DNA from: Pseudanabaena sp. BC1403
Lineage (GTDB): Bacteria; Cyanobacteriota; Cyanobacteriia; Pseudanabaenales; Pseudanabaenaceae
Direction: 5' to 3'
Assembly (NCBI RefSeq): GCF_002914585.1
Contig: NZ_PDDM01000014.1
Span: 62,001 to 126,000, forward strand
Length of the DNA stretch: 64,000 nucleotides
The position numbers and the translations under genes were made by a program. Of this stretch, positions 42,850 to 52,139 are shown in pieces; the first letter of the stretch is position 1, and each line of letters starts with the position of its first letter. The notes under the pieces were generated by a model. It was not told the origin of the DNA. It did not search any database and was given only the letters and a program-made list of their open reading frames with translations.

Positions 42850-43647
42850 ATGCTGCAACCCATCTCTCACCTAGACACTTTGGATAATCAAGAAATCGAT
42901 CGCATATGCGCCACAGCATATCCATCGGATTTCCCAGCCAAATCATCTGCACATTCACTCTGGCAGTTTTATCAGTTGCAAGTTTCCCAGCAATGGCAAC
43001 AGGTCACCCAAGTTCTACAGGTGATCAAGGCGGATTTCCAAGCGATCGCCGATCGCGATCCTGCTGCTCATCATTGGCTAGAGATTTTATGCTGCTATCC
43101 AGGGTTACATGCCTTAGTAATCCATCGCTTTACCCATTGGTTACACCATCGCCAAATTCCCTTACTCCCAAGGTTGATTGCCTACTGTGCGCGATTTATC
43201 ACGGGCATTGACATTCATCCTGCTGCCAGCATTGGCAAAGGGGTATTTATCGACCACGGCATGGGTGTAGTGATTGGTGCAACTGCGATTGTTGGTGATT
43301 ATGTACTGCTCTATCAAGGTGTCACCCTTGGCGGTACAGGCAAAGAAACTGGCAAGCGTCACCCAACCATCGGCAACCATACGATCGTCGGTGCAGGAGC
43401 TAAAGTCCTCGGCAACATTCAAATTGGTGATTATGCTCGCATTGGGGCAGGCTCAGTTGTGCTACGTGACGTCCCAACCCATACCACCGTTGTGGGTGTC
43501 CCTGCTCGTATTTGTCGTACTAATCAGCCAGCCTCGTTAGGTCAAGCAAATCAAGAACAGTTGGCCGATCCATCGGCTGACATGTTACAGGCTTTGCTCC
43601 TTCGCATCGAGCGACTCGAACAACAGCTTTCAGACAAAATTTCCTAG
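42850..43647 (+). CDS. cysE: Serine O-acetyltransferase (nif-linked, NifP-type)
   Basis: The 265-aa enzyme acetylates serine for cysteine synthesis, feeding NifS with sulfur. An N-terminal helical part (about 1-110, HHWLEILCCYPGLHALVIHRFTHWLH) is followed by a left-handed beta-helix of hexapeptide repeats. The active-site motifs are HPAASIGKGVFIDHGMGVVIG, GVTLGGTGKETGKRHPTIG and the ending AGSVVLRDVPTHTTVVGVPA. It is the first gene of the plus-strand arm; a copy at this location is usually called nifP. The first 40 residues are a short extension compared with housekeeping CysE. Confidence 0.95.
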   Translation: MLQPISHLDTLDNQEIDRICATAYPSDFPAKSSAHSLWQFYQLQVSQQWQQVTQVLQVIKADFQAIADRDPAAHHWLEILCCYPGLHALVIHRFTHWLHHRQIPLLPRLIAYCARFITGIDIHPAASIGKGVFIDHGMGVVIGATAIVGDYVLLYQGVTLGGTGKETGKRHPTIGNHTIVGAGAKVLGNIQIGDYARIGAGSVVLRDVPTHTTVVGVPARICRTNQPASLGQANQEQLADPSADMLQALLLRIERLEQQLSDKIS

Positions 43648-43697
43648 AAGTAAAGATGAATAGCTCTTAAAAACCTAAAAAAATAGAGGAAACGATC

Positions 43698-43814
43698 ATG
43701 ACGGAAACCCTAGTTGTCAGTTGCTTGGTGTTAATCACCACATATTTTCAAGATTACATGATGCGTCGAATGCTCAATGTCGATGAGCAAGACTCCCAAC
43801 GTCAACCTAAATAG
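43698..43814 (+). CDS. 38-aa miniprotein in the nif operon
   Basis: ATG 43698 is preceded by AGAGGAAACG and opens 38 codons: MTETLVVSCLVLITTYFQDY followed by a charged tail (MMRRMLNVDEQDSQ). The N-terminal half could be a short membrane-associated helix. It fits neatly in the 213-bp space between cysE and the Mo-nitro_C gene, with a ribosome binding site, so it is probably translated. No family is known to me. Confidence 0.6.
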   Translation: MTETLVVSCLVLITTYFQDYMMRRMLNVDEQDSQRQPK

Positions 43815-43860
43815 TTCCTAAATTCCTCAACCCCTAGTTATTCACAGAGTCGATACTGCC

Positions 43861-44157
43861 ATGACTACCACTAGATTTTTCTCCACACTGACCGAGCAGA
43901 GTAAACCCAGTAAATCCTTCGCGATCGATATTTTCTCCCCTCTGCGCCAATGGCTAAATCAGATTGAATTTAGCGATCGCCAATTCGCCGAGAAAATCTG
44001 CCATCTCATCCCTGCCAGTTGTCCCTTTGAACGCGATGTTAGTGCTTTTGGCTATACCTACCATATCCCAGCCCTCTGCAAGATCAATCCTGTATTTGAG
44101 GAAGTAGTAAACCTCCGCTTCCGCGCCCTAACCTACCTCTCCGAACTCCCCTGCTAA
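43861..44157 (+). CDS. Mo-dependent nitrogenase C-terminal-like protein (Mo-nitro_C)
   Basis: The 98-aa protein matches a small cyanobacterial family named after the C terminus of Mo-dependent nitrogenase: RQFAEKICHLIPASCPFERDV, then IPALCKINPVFEEVVNLRFRALTYL. Conserved cysteines at IPASC and ALC may bind metal. Members occur beside nif genes and in photosynthesis contexts; the function is unknown. It lies between the miniprotein and nifEN. Confidence 0.85.
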   Translation: MTTTRFFSTLTEQSKPSKSFAIDIFSPLRQWLNQIEFSDRQFAEKICHLIPASCPFERDVSAFGYTYHIPALCKINPVFEEVVNLRFRALTYLSELPC

Positions 44158-44202
44158 ATCCCAATCCCCAATTCTCAATTACCCTTCACCCAAATTTGTG
44201 CC

Positions 44203-46956
44203 ATGAAACTCACACAAGGAAAAATCAACGAACTCCTCTCTGAGACTGCCTGTGAGCATAATCATCATCATCACAAAGATGGGCAGAAAAAGAACAAGGC
44301 TTGCTTACAACAAGCCCAACCAGGAGCCGCACAAGGCGGATGTGCCTTTGATGGTGCATCGATCGCCCTCGTCCCAATTACCGATGTCGCCCATCTCGTC
44401 CATGCACCGATCGCCTGTGGTGGGAATTCTTGGGGTGCAAGAGGTAGCCTGTCGTCAGGTTCGACCATGTATAAAATGGGCTTTACCACCGACCTCAGCG
44501 AAAACGATATTATTTTCGGTGGTGAGAAAAAGCTCTACAAGGCAATTTTAGAAGTTCAGCAACGCTATCAACCTGCGGCGGTGTTTGTGTATAACACCTG
44601 TGTGACTGCCCTGATTGGTGACGATCTCGAAGCGGTCTGTCAAAAAGCAACCGAAAGAACAGGTATTCCCATTGTTCCCATTAATTCACCGGGGTTCGCT
44701 GGAACCAAGAATTTAGGAAATCGCATGGGCGGCGAAGCTTTATTAGAATATGTAATTGGCACTGCCGAACCAGAATATACCACTCCCTACGATATCAATC
44801 TGATTGGTGAATACAATATCGCAGGTGAAATGTGGAGTGTGCTGCCCTTATTTGAGAAATTGGGCATTCGCGTATTATCGAAAATTACAGGTGATGCCAC
44901 CTATAAAGAAGTTTGTTATGCTCACCGTGCGAAACTGAATGTTCTCATCTGTTCCAAAGCATTAATCAATGTCGCTCGGAAGATGGAAGAGCACTATGGC
45001 ATTCCCTACACCGAAGAGTCTTTTTACGGGATTGCCGACATGAATCAATGTCTACGCAATATTGCCGCAAAATTAGGCGATCGCGACTTACAGGATCGAG
45101 TCGAAAAGCTGATCGCCGAAGAAGCCGCCAACCTCGATCGCGAACTTGCACCCTATCGCGATCGCCTTAAGGGTAAAAAAGTTGTTCTCTATACAGGCGG
45201 GGTCAAAAGTTGGTCAATCATTTCCGCCGCGAAAGATTTGGGTATGGAAGTGGTTGCCACCAGTACTAAGAAGAGTACAGAAGAAGATAAGGCAAAGATT
45301 CGTGCCTTGCTGAGCAAAGATGGGATCATGATGGAGAAAGGGAACGCCCAAGAATTGCTCAAAACCATTGCGAAAACCCAAGCCGATATGTTAATTGCAG
45401 GTGGGCGTAACCAATACACTGCACTCAAAGCACGCATTCCTTTTCTCGATATCAACCAAGAGCGTCATCATCCCTATGCTGGCTATGTGGGCATGATCGA
45501 GATTGCTAGAGAATTAGAAGAAGCTCTATATAGTCCAATTTGGGCGCAAGTCCGTCAACCCGCACCTTGGGAAGATCCCCTTGCGTTCAGCAAGGCTTTA
45601 TTACTGGATGGAGATATATCACAAGTTAAAACCGATATCGTTGCATCGAAAAAGTCAGTTACTGTCAATGCTCTCAAGCAAAGCCAGCCTCTCGGTGCAT
45701 CCCTTGCTTTTCTAGGATTAAAGGGAGCAATGCCATTAATGCATGGTTCCCAAGGCTGTACTGCCTTTGCAAAGGTGCAACTCGTCCGCCATTTCCGCGA
45801 AGCAATTCCCCTTGCTACCACGGCGATGACGGAAGTTACCACAATTCTCGGTGGTGAGGACAATATTGAGCAGGCGATTTTAACCCTAGTGGAAAAGGCA
45901 AAGCCCGAAATTATTGGACTCTGCACCACAGGCTTAACGGAAACTCGCGGCGATGATATGGATGGTATTCTCCGAACCTTCCGTCAGAAACATCCTGAGC
46001 TTGATCAACTAGCGATCGCCTTTGCTTCGACTCCCGATTTCCGAGGTGCGTTACAGGATGGCTATGCAGCAGTAATTGAGAGCATTGTGCGATCGCAAGC
46101 CCAAGAAGGCATCAAAGATCCGCAACAGATAACAGTCTTAGCAAGTTCTGCCCTAGCCCCTGGGGATATCCAAGAGATTAAGGAGATCATTAATTCATTT
46201 GGACTATCACCAATTTTCATTGCCGATCTTTCGAGTTCGATGGATGGACATTTGAGCGAGAGTTATAGTCCCGTCACTACAGGCGGAACGACGCTAGAGC
46301 AAATTCAGAGTGTTGGTAGTTCTGTATTTACCCTCGCTTTGGGGGAAAGTATGCGAACTGCGGCGACAATTCTGCAAGAGCGCTTTGGTACTGATTATCA
46401 AGTATTCGATCGCCTCACGGGGCTAGGTGCAACCGATCGGATCTTGCAACAACTCTATCAATTGAGTGGAGTTGACGTACCTGAGAAATATCGCTATCAA
46501 AGACAACAACTCCAAGATGCGATTCTTGATACGCACTTCTATTTCGGTCGCAAGCGCGTTTCTCTCGCCCTAGAACCCGATCTGCTCTACAGCGTCGCTT
46601 GGTGGCTGTCAGAAATGGGCGTAGAACTGCAAGCTGCCGTTACCACGACGCGATCGCCTTTATTAGAGAAGTTACCGATCGCGGAAGTGACGATTGGCGA
46701 TCTCGAAGATTTTGAAAATCTCGCCGCAGGTTCCGATCTGATGGCAACCAATTCTAACGGAAAGAGAGTTGCTAAGAAATTAGGAATTCCCCTTTACCGT
46801 TTAGGCTTCCCCATTCTAGATCGCTTAGGTAATGGACATCGCAGCATCGTCGGTTATCGCGGCACGATGGAACTACTTTTTGAGCTTGGCAATATTTGGC
46901 TAGAAGCCGAAGAATCCGCTCATCCCAATATTTTAGTGAAACAAGGAGAATCGTAA
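44203..46956 (+). CDS. nifEN: Fused FeMo-cofactor scaffold NifE-NifN
   Basis: The single 917-aa frame joins NifE (about 1-460) and NifN (about 485-917), normally separate subunits of the alpha2beta2 scaffold on which the NifB product is matured. NifE has [33 protein letters not shown] and [13 protein letters not shown]. NifN has [40 protein letters not shown] and [13 protein letters not shown]. The junction reads [21 protein letters not shown] with no stop. A His-rich patch (HNHHHHKDG) lies near the N terminus. The C terminus ends normally and overlaps nifX by one base (TAATG). Confidence 0.97.
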   Translation: MKLTQGKINELLSETACEHNHHHHKDGQKKNKACLQQAQPGAAQGGCAFDGASIALVPITDVAHLVHAPIACGGNSWGARGSLSSGSTMYKMGFTTDLSENDIIFGGEKKLYKAILEVQQRYQPAAVFVYNTCVTALIGDDLEAVCQKATERTGIPIVPINSPGFAGTKNLGNRMGGEALLEYVIGTAEPEYTTPYDINLIGEYNIAGEMWSVLPLFEKLGIRVLSKITGDATYKEVCYAHRAKLNVLICSKALINVARKMEEHYGIPYTEESFYGIADMNQCLRNIAAKLGDRDLQDRVEKLIAEEAANLDRELAPYRDRLKGKKVVLYTGGVKSWSIISAAKDLGMEVVATSTKKSTEEDKAKIRALLSKDGIMMEKGNAQELLKTIAKTQADMLIAGGRNQYTALKARIPFLDINQERHHPYAGYVGMIEIARELEEALYSPIWAQVRQPAPWEDPLAFSKALLLDGDISQVKTDIVASKKSVTVNALKQSQPLGASLAFLGLKGAMPLMHGSQGCTAFAKVQLVRHFREAIPLATTAMTEVTTILGGEDNIEQAILTLVEKAKPEIIGLCTTGLTETRGDDMDGILRTFRQKHPELDQLAIAFASTPDFRGALQDGYAAVIESIVRSQAQEGIKDPQQITVLASSALAPGDIQEIKEIINSFGLSPIFIADLSSSMDGHLSESYSPVTTGGTTLEQIQSVGSSVFTLALGESMRTAATILQERFGTDYQVFDRLTGLGATDRILQQLYQLSGVDVPEKYRYQRQQLQDAILDTHFYFGRKRVSLALEPDLLYSVAWWLSEMGVELQAAVTTTRSPLLEKLPIAEVTIGDLEDFENLAAGSDLMATNSNGKRVAKKLGIPLYRLGFPILDRLGNGHRSIVGYRGTMELLFELGNIWLEAEESAHPNILVKQGES

Positions 46957-47357
46957 TGAAGGTTGCTTTTACCACAAGCGATCGCATTCACATTAATGCC
47001 CACTTTGGCTGGGCTAAAGAGATTGATGTCTATGAAGTCACGACTGAAGGATATCAATTTGTGGATACGCTCAGCTTCAAAGGTGAGTTAAAGGAAGATG
47101 GCAACGAAGACAAACTCGTTCCCAAAATTGAAGCATTAGCTGGTTGTACCATCGTCTATGTTTCGGCGATCGGTGGTAGCGCCGCCGCCCGTCTAATTCG
47201 CAAGCGGGTTACACCGATTAAAGCGAAGTCGGAAGAGGAAGAAATCGCGGAGGTACTAAATAAATTGGTACTAACCCTGCAAGGCAATCCTCCCCCTTGG
47301 TTGAGAAAAGCCCTGCAACCACCAGTCCATGATTTTGATGATCTAGAGACGGGTTGA
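46956..47357 (+). CDS. nifX: FeMo-cofactor carrier NifX
   Basis: The 133-aa protein starts at ATG 46956 ([28 protein letters not shown]), sharing the A of the nifEN stop codon. It has the dinitrogenase iron-molybdenum cofactor-binding fold also seen at the NifB C terminus. The acidic/Pro-rich tail is PPPWLRKALQPPVHDFDDL. NifX holds cofactor precursors between NifB and NifEN. The longer frame beginning at 46896 is inside nifEN and rejected. Confidence 0.96.
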   Translation: MKVAFTTSDRIHINAHFGWAKEIDVYEVTTEGYQFVDTLSFKGELKEDGNEDKLVPKIEALAGCTIVYVSAIGGSAAARLIRKRVTPIKAKSEEEEIAEVLNKLVLTLQGNPPPWLRKALQPPVHDFDDLETG

Positions 47358-47367
47358 GAATTGGAAG

Positions 47368-47458
47368 AGATCCCCCCTAACCCCCCTTACGAAAGGGGGG
47401 AAAGAGTCAAATTAATTCTTGATTCTCCCCCCTTTACAAGGGGGGCTGGGGGGGATCT
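47368..47458. repeat. GATCCCCC palindromic repeat between nifX and the DUF269 gene
   Basis: GATCCCCCCTAACCCCCCTT opens and CTGGGGGGGATCTC closes the element, with two inner hairpins. It begins 10 bp after the nifX stop codon. Confidence 0.9.
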
Positions 47459-47517
47459 CAACCTCCAAACGCAGCCAAAAGCTTAGCCCCAACAGTAAAC
47501 ACTAAAAGGAGAACTCT

Positions 47518-48015
47518 ATGACCGCAACAATTACTCTAACTTCTACTACAGAAACTGCTCCTGTAAATGGTGCAGAAGTAATTAAACAAAGCCCATTTTT
47601 ACAGGCACTAGTCCAGCAAATCCGCGTTAACGATGGTTATGGAACCTATCGCAACTGGGCAGATGAATTGCTACTCAAGCCCTTCATTCTCACCAAACAA
47701 CAAAAGCGCAAAATTTCCGTTGACGGTGAAGTCGATCCGATTACCAAAGGTCGAGTTTTTGCCTTCTACCGTGCGATCGCCCTTCGCATTGAGCAGCAAT
47801 CTGGGCATCTTTGCCAAGTAGTTGTCGATCTTAGTCATGAAGGCTTTGGTTGGGCGTTGATTTTCTGTGGTCGTCTGCTGGTAACAACTCGCACTTTGCG
47901 CGACGCTCAACGTTTTGGGTTTGACTCACTAGAGAAGCTAGGCGAAGAAGGTGAAAAACTTGCCCAAAAGGGTGTGGAATATGCCACCAACTTCCCTGAA
48001 GTTGCCAAAGCCTAA
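47518..48015 (+). CDS. NifX-associated nitrogen fixation protein (DUF269)
   Basis: The 165-aa protein matches the DUF269 family found next to nifX: SPFLQALVQQIRVNDGYGTYRNWADELLLKPFI, then DPITKGRVFAFYRAIALRIE and GFGWALIFCGRLLVTTRTLRDAQRFGF. Its role is probably an accessory step in cofactor transfer. GGAG lies 7 nt before ATG. It leads a tight run of small genes (DUF683, nifW, hesA). Confidence 0.95.
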   Translation: MTATITLTSTTETAPVNGAEVIKQSPFLQALVQQIRVNDGYGTYRNWADELLLKPFILTKQQKRKISVDGEVDPITKGRVFAFYRAIALRIEQQSGHLCQVVVDLSHEGFGWALIFCGRLLVTTRTLRDAQRFGFDSLEKLGEEGEKLAQKGVEYATNFPEVAKA

Positions 48016-48044
48016 ATCAATCTTAAACATACCGAGAAAAGATT

Positions 48045-48284
48045 ATGGTGCAAGTGATAGATACAGCGATCGCTGGTCTTGGTATTGATGAACTCAAAAC
48101 TAAGATCAAGCGGCTGAACAGCAAGGCAGGTCAAATGAAAATGGATCTGCACGATCTCGCGGAAGGGCTACCCACCGACTACGAACATCTGATGGACGTA
48201 GCAGCCAAAACCTATGACATCTTTCATCAAATTGATGGACTGAAGAAACAATTAATCATCCTCGAACAGAATAGGAGCGACTGA
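48045..48284 (+). CDS. Small nif protein of the DUF683 (CCE_0567) family
   Basis: The 79-aa all-helical protein (LGIDELKTKIKRLNSKAGQMKMDLHDLAEGLP; YEHLMDVAAKTYDIFHQIDGLKKQL) matches the DUF683 family, which forms a helical-hairpin dimer. Family members are metal-binding in at least one cyanobacterium. It lies one base before nifW. Confidence 0.9.
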   Translation: MVQVIDTAIAGLGIDELKTKIKRLNSKAGQMKMDLHDLAEGLPTDYEHLMDVAAKTYDIFHQIDGLKKQLIILEQNRSD

Positions 48285-48285
48285 T

Positions 48286-48615
48286 ATGGTTGGTACACTT
48301 AGCGAATTTCGGAAATTGACCGATGCGGAACAGTATTTCGAGTTTTTCGATCTTGCCTACGATGCACAGGTTGTAAATATCAATCGCTTACACATTCTCA
48401 AAAAATTCTCGCAGTCTTTGGAAGAAATCGACAATAAACTTGTCGAAGCGGCTGAAGAAGAAAAGCTTGGTTTTTATCGAGAAGCTCTAGAAAATTCCTA
48501 TGCTACTTTGCAAAACTCTAACGCGATCGAGCAGAAGCTGTTTAAAGTTTTTCATCAGAAGCCACAGAATATCGTCATGTTGAGCGACATAGGTACGGAT
48601 GAGGAGGATGAATAA
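48286..48615 (+). CDS. nifW: Nitrogenase stabilising/protective protein NifW
   Basis: The 109-aa protein has the NifW pattern: LSEFRKLTDAEQYFEFFDLAYDAQVVNINRLHILKKF, then a C-terminal helix SYATLQNSNAIEQKLFKVF and an acidic tail (GTDEEDE). NifW protects the MoFe protein from oxygen and helps P-cluster maturation. It lies 1 bp after the DUF683 gene and 2 bp before hesA. Confidence 0.95.
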   Translation: MVGTLSEFRKLTDAEQYFEFFDLAYDAQVVNINRLHILKKFSQSLEEIDNKLVEAAEEEKLGFYREALENSYATLQNSNAIEQKLFKVFHQKPQNIVMLSDIGTDEEDE

Positions 48616-48617
48616 TC

Positions 48618-49457
48618 ATGATCTCTCTAACACCTACAGAAATAGAACGTTATCGCCGCCAAATGATGCTGTCTAACTTTGGCGAAGAAGCGCAACAAAA
48701 ACTCAAATCTTCCACAGTTTTAGTAACGGGTGTGGGCGGATTAGGTGGCACAGCCGCTCTCTATCTTGCTGTTGCAGGCATTGGCAAACTTATCCTCGTT
48801 CGTGGTGGAGAGCTGCGTCTCGATGACATGAATCGCCAAGTCCTGATGACCGATGACTGGGTTGGGAGTCCTCGCGTTTTCAAGGCGCAGGAAACCTTAC
48901 TTAGCATCAATCCTGACGTGGAAATTGAAGCGGTGAATGACTATGTAACTGCCGAGAATGTGGATGCACTTGTCCAGTCAGCCGATATTGCCCTTGATTG
49001 TGCCCACAACTTCACTGAACGCGATCTGCTCAATGCTGCTTGTGTCCGTTGGCGATGTCCGATGGTAGAAGCTGCCATGAACGATATGGAAGCCTATCTC
49101 ACCACCATCGTTCCCCATGAAACGGGATGCCTATCTTGTTTATTCCCCGAAAAGCCCGATTGGGATCGACGTGGGTTTGGGGTTCTTGGTGCGGTGTCAG
49201 GGACTTTAGCCTGTTTAACGGCTCTGGAGGCAATTAAATTCTTGACAGGATTTAGTTCGCCATTGTTATCACAGCTTTTGACGATGGATCTAGGACGATT
49301 AGAGTTTGCCAAACGTCGTACCCATCTTGATCCAGATTGTCCCGTATGCGGACATCAGAGAAACAAGCGATCGCCAGTTCCAACGACTAAGAAAGTCACT
49401 AGCCAGCGCATTCCTTCTTTCGCAAAAATGCTAGTTCAAACTTCTTCCCATTATTAG
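48618..49457 (+). CDS. hesA: HesA (MoeB/ThiF-type protein of nif clusters)
   Basis: The 279-aa protein has the E1-like adenylation fold: VLVTGVGGLGGTAALYLAVAGIGKLILV near residue 35, D-x-x-N-R-Q (LDDMNRQVL) and CAHNFTERDLLN. Zn-binding pairs are GCLSC and CPVCGH. HesA is a member of nif-linked ThiF proteins; its substrate is unsettled. The C-terminal tail after CPVCGHQRNKRSP is short and basic. Confidence 0.95.
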   Translation: MISLTPTEIERYRRQMMLSNFGEEAQQKLKSSTVLVTGVGGLGGTAALYLAVAGIGKLILVRGGELRLDDMNRQVLMTDDWVGSPRVFKAQETLLSINPDVEIEAVNDYVTAENVDALVQSADIALDCAHNFTERDLLNAACVRWRCPMVEAAMNDMEAYLTTIVPHETGCLSCLFPEKPDWDRRGFGVLGAVSGTLACLTALEAIKFLTGFSSPLLSQLLTMDLGRLEFAKRRTHLDPDCPVCGHQRNKRSPVPTTKKVTSQRIPSFAKMLVQTSSHY

Positions 49458-49513
49458 GGAGTGCGGTGTAAAGCACCTGACTCTCTTAACCCCAAAATTT
49501 CAAGGAGATTTCT

Positions 49514-49879
49514 ATGTCAATTATTCTCACCGAAAAAGCTGAATTACGCTTACGCACTTTCCTAAGAGGCACAGGCGATCGCACTACCAACAAGGGCATC
49601 CGCCTTGGTGTAAAAGATGGTGGTTGCAACGGCTATCAATACACCCTAGACATCACCAACAAGCAAAAGCCTGACGACATTGTGGAACAGCTAGGCAAGG
49701 TGCGCGTTTACATCGACTCTCAAAGCGCTCCATTACTCAATGGTGTCGTTGTCGATTACGTTGACGGCTTGCTAGAGAGTGGCTTCAAGTTTGAGAACCC
49801 CAATGCGACGGGTTCCTGCGGCTGTGGTCAATCCTTCCAAGCTGGCGACTGTACCCCTGCGGCTGTACCTTGCAGCTAG
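49514..49879 (+). CDS. hesB: HesB/IscA-type iron-sulfur carrier
   Basis: The 121-aa A-type carrier has the three conserved cysteines in KDGGCNGYQYTLDI and TGSCGCGQSF. It delivers clusters to nif proteins. A short C-terminal extension adds two more cysteines (DCTPAAVPCS). AAGGAG lies 8 nt before the ATG. It follows hesA by 56 bp and is followed by a GATCCCCC element. Confidence 0.96.
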   Translation: MSIILTEKAELRLRTFLRGTGDRTTNKGIRLGVKDGGCNGYQYTLDITNKQKPDDIVEQLGKVRVYIDSQSAPLLNGVVVDYVDGLLESGFKFENPNATGSCGCGQSFQAGDCTPAAVPCS

Positions 49880-49909
49880 TTACGGATATCTCGTCTACGG
49901 TCAAAGGTT

Positions 49910-49997
49910 TGATCCCCCTCAATCCCCCTTAAAAAGGGGGAAGAAGATAATTAATTCTTATTCTCCCCCCTTTTCAAGGGGGGCTGGGGGGGATCTA
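49910..49997. repeat. GATCCCCC palindromic repeat between hesB and fdxH
   Basis: GATCCCCCTCAATCCCCC opens and CTGGGGGGGATCTA closes the element; the centre is AATTAATTCTTATTC. It occupies most of the hesB-fdxH gap. Confidence 0.9.
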
Positions 49998-50061
49998 AAC
50001 CCTAAACCGTAGTTAGAAGACTTCACCCATCAAAATTGCAATTATTTCAGAGGTTTTAAAT

Positions 50062-50361
50062 ATGGCTACATACAACGTGCGACTGTACAACAAGAAGAAA
50101 CAGATCGACGAGACCATTTCTGTAGATGAGGACACAACTATTCTTCAAGCCGCAGAGGATGCGGGAATAGAGCTTCCATCTTCTTGTAATGCAGGATCTT
50201 GTTCCAGTTGTGTTGGCAAAGTAGAACAAGGCACTGTCAATCAGGAAGATCAGAATTTTCTGGATGATGAGCAGATCGAGAAAGGATTTGCCCTCCTTTG
50301 TGTCGCTTATCCCCGTTCTGACTGCACGATTCGTACACATCAAGAACCATATCTTGTTTAG
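50062..50361 (+). CDS. fdxH: Nitrogenase-linked [2Fe-2S] ferredoxin FdxH
   Basis: The 99-aa plant-type ferredoxin has the C-x4-C-x2-C motif [13 protein letters not shown] (near residues 41-53) and the distant fourth ligand in [14 protein letters not shown]. FdxH is the main electron donor to NifH. It is adjacent to fdxB with a 20-bp gap and lies behind a GATCCCCC element. Confidence 0.96.
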   Translation: MATYNVRLYNKKKQIDETISVDEDTTILQAAEDAGIELPSSCNAGSCSSCVGKVEQGTVNQEDQNFLDDEQIEKGFALLCVAYPRSDCTIRTHQEPYLV

Positions 50362-50381
50362 ATTTAGGAGCAAATTTAATC

Positions 50382-50684
50382 ATGGCAACTCTAACTGGTT
50401 TAACTTTTGGTGGTAAGCAATGGCTACCCAACTTTGTTCAAGCGATCGACCAACATAAGTGTATTGGATGCGCTCGATGTTTTAAGGCATGTGGACGTGG
50501 AGTTCTCGGACTCAAGGGCGTAAATGATGAAGGCGAATTTGTGGATGATGAAGATGAGGATGAAATCGAGAAGAAGGTAATGACGATCGCTAATGCGGCT
50601 AACTGCATTGGCTGTGAAGCTTGTTCGCGAGTTTGTCCAAAGAACTGCTATACCCACGCTCCTTTATCTTTAGCGATCGCCTAG
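50382..50684 (+). CDS. fdxB: Nif-specific ferredoxin III (FdxB, 2[4Fe-4S])
   Basis: The 100-aa protein has two cluster motifs, [14 protein letters not shown] near residue 27 and [13 protein letters not shown] near residue 74, with an acidic loop ([11 protein letters not shown]) between them, as in FdxB. All eight ligands are present, unlike the FdxN pair. It follows fdxH and precedes the cupin gene by 8 bp. Confidence 0.96.
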   Translation: MATLTGLTFGGKQWLPNFVQAIDQHKCIGCARCFKACGRGVLGLKGVNDEGEFVDDEDEDEIEKKVMTIANAANCIGCEACSRVCPKNCYTHAPLSLAIA

Positions 50685-50692
50685 AGGTTCCT

Positions 50693-51337
50693 ATGATTAG
50701 TCTTTCTTTCCACCGCATGAATAGCAAAGATTGGATTGTCACCGATGACGGACATTGCGAATCTCGACCTGCTTCTAGGGAGTGGGACTTAATCAGGGAA
50801 AAATATTATTTCCATGAGTTCCTAACCGAGATTATCAATTTGCTGCGGAACATTTCCAATGAGGAAGACGAGTGGAATTATTTACCACAAATTCGGATGC
50901 GCGTTAGGCAGTTAGTGATCAACTCCTATTGGTTGCACACTCAATATCCAGAACCTTCTCCAAAAACTGGGATGGCAACGCGGACTTTATACAATGAGAT
51001 TGGTTATCCGCTCACCGTACAGACCGCAACCTTTGCGCCGAATGTCTCCTCAAATATCCATAATCACGGTACATGGGGAGTGGTAGCAGTCCTCAAGGGG
51101 CAGGAAAAACATACTTTCTGGAAGCGCGTTGAAGATCCGCAGTTCCCTAACAAAATCGAGATGGTGGGCGAGAAGATTCTCAAGGCGGGCGAAATCATTA
51201 GTTTTACGCCTCATGCAATTCATCAAGTCACCGCCATCGGTAATGAACCCGCCTTTAGCTTCACCATGTATGGCGATCCGCTACCGCGATCGCGTTTCAT
51301 TTTTGACACGAACAAACACACTGCAAAACCATTTTAG
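50693..51337 (+). CDS. Cupin-domain protein of the nif operon
   Basis: The 214-aa protein starts at ATG 50693 (MISLSFHRMN), 8 bp after fdxB; the longer frame from 50621 lies inside fdxB. The cupin motif is visible in ATFAPNVSSNIHNHGTWGVVAVLKGQEKHTFW (His, His, Glu-type ligands) and the second His motif in GEIISFTPHAIHQVTAIG. It resembles cysteine-dioxygenase-like cupins, which might adjust cysteine/sulfur supply. A hairpin follows the stop codon. Confidence 0.85.
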   Translation: MISLSFHRMNSKDWIVTDDGHCESRPASREWDLIREKYYFHEFLTEIINLLRNISNEEDEWNYLPQIRMRVRQLVINSYWLHTQYPEPSPKTGMATRTLYNEIGYPLTVQTATFAPNVSSNIHNHGTWGVVAVLKGQEKHTFWKRVEDPQFPNKIEMVGEKILKAGEIISFTPHAIHQVTAIGNEPAFSFTMYGDPLPRSRFIFDTNKHTAKPF

Positions 51338-51367
51338 TAGATACAGCGCTTTGCGCTGTATCTACTA
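51335..51367. terminator. Perfect hairpin between the cupin gene and the nifO-like gene
   Basis: TAGTAGATACAGCGC pairs with GCGCTGTATCTACTA around TTT. It includes the cupin stop codon. Transcription must read through if the operon continues, so it may be a partial terminator. Confidence 0.65.
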
Positions 51368-51379
51368 ACTGAGAAACCT

Positions 51380-51796
51380 ATGGCAATCATCATTTTTTAT
51401 GAGAAACCTGGTTGCGTCAACAATACCAAGCAGAAGGCAATTCTCCATGCTGCTGGTCATGCTGTTAAGGCACGAAATCTCTTGACGCAATCTTGGAGTC
51501 CTGAAACTTTATACCAATTTCTTAAGGATCGACCTCAATGGGAATGGTTTAATCGCACGGCTCCACAAATTAGGGAAGGTGAAATTGTGCCTGAGAAGCT
51601 CGAGCAGCAGACCGCTTTAGAGCTAATGGTCAAGTACCCGATTCTCATTCGTCGTCCACTAATTCAAATTGGCGATCGCTATACCGTCGGATTTGATTTA
51701 GTCAAGCTCAACGCATGGATGGGATTGAGGGAACCTCAACCTAGTGTTAAAGACTTAGATCTGGAAACCTGTCCACGCATGGTTACTAATCGGTGA
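51380..51796 (+). CDS. ArsC/Spx-fold nitrogenase-associated protein (NifO-like)
   Basis: The 138-aa protein has the thioredoxin-like ArsC fold: MAIIIFYEKPGCVNNTKQKAIL with a single Cys at position 12, then WEWFNRTAPQIREGEIVPEKL and PILIRRPLIQIGDRYTVGFD. Nif-linked members are annotated NifO or nitrogenase-associated protein and may affect molybdenum allocation. It is followed closely by two hypothetical nif genes. Confidence 0.88.
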   Translation: MAIIIFYEKPGCVNNTKQKAILHAAGHAVKARNLLTQSWSPETLYQFLKDRPQWEWFNRTAPQIREGEIVPEKLEQQTALELMVKYPILIRRPLIQIGDRYTVGFDLVKLNAWMGLREPQPSVKDLDLETCPRMVTNR

Positions 51797-51803
51797 TTGG
51801 GAA

Positions 51804-52139
51804 ATGTCAAATAACAATAAAGCAACTGAAATCCAAAGCTTGACTGGATTAACTTTAGGGCATTTTGCAGATTTAATTCGCCTGACCCAATTAATCTTTG
51901 ATCCGACTGGAGGACTGCCACATAAAACTGTAGATGTGGATTGGAAAATGCTTGGTATTCCTAAAGGGGTTGTCAATAATCTCTGGATGCTCGGTAAAAA
52001 ATATCAATATGCTTCTCCCTATATTGCAATCGATTTGGTTTGGGAGCAGTTAACTCCAGAATCTCGTAATTGGATGATGGAGAACAAACGCAATCTCTGG
52101 AAATTAGAAGAATATTTCCCTGCTAGGGATGAGGATTAA
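51804..52139 (+). CDS. Hypothetical nif-operon protein (111 aa)
   Basis: The protein is soluble, with LTLGHFADLIRLTQLIFDP and VDVDWKMLGIPKGVVNNLWMLGKKYQ and a Trp-rich C-terminal half (WEQLTPESRNWMMENKRNLWKLEEYF). No known motif is recognised. It begins 8 bp after the nifO-like gene, and its TAA is followed immediately by the ATG of the next gene, so the three genes are clearly one unit. A nitrogen-fixation role is inferred only from context. Confidence 0.8.
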   Translation: MSNNNKATEIQSLTGLTLGHFADLIRLTQLIFDPTGGLPHKTVDVDWKMLGIPKGVVNNLWMLGKKYQYASPYIAIDLVWEQLTPESRNWMMENKRNLWKLEEYFPARDED

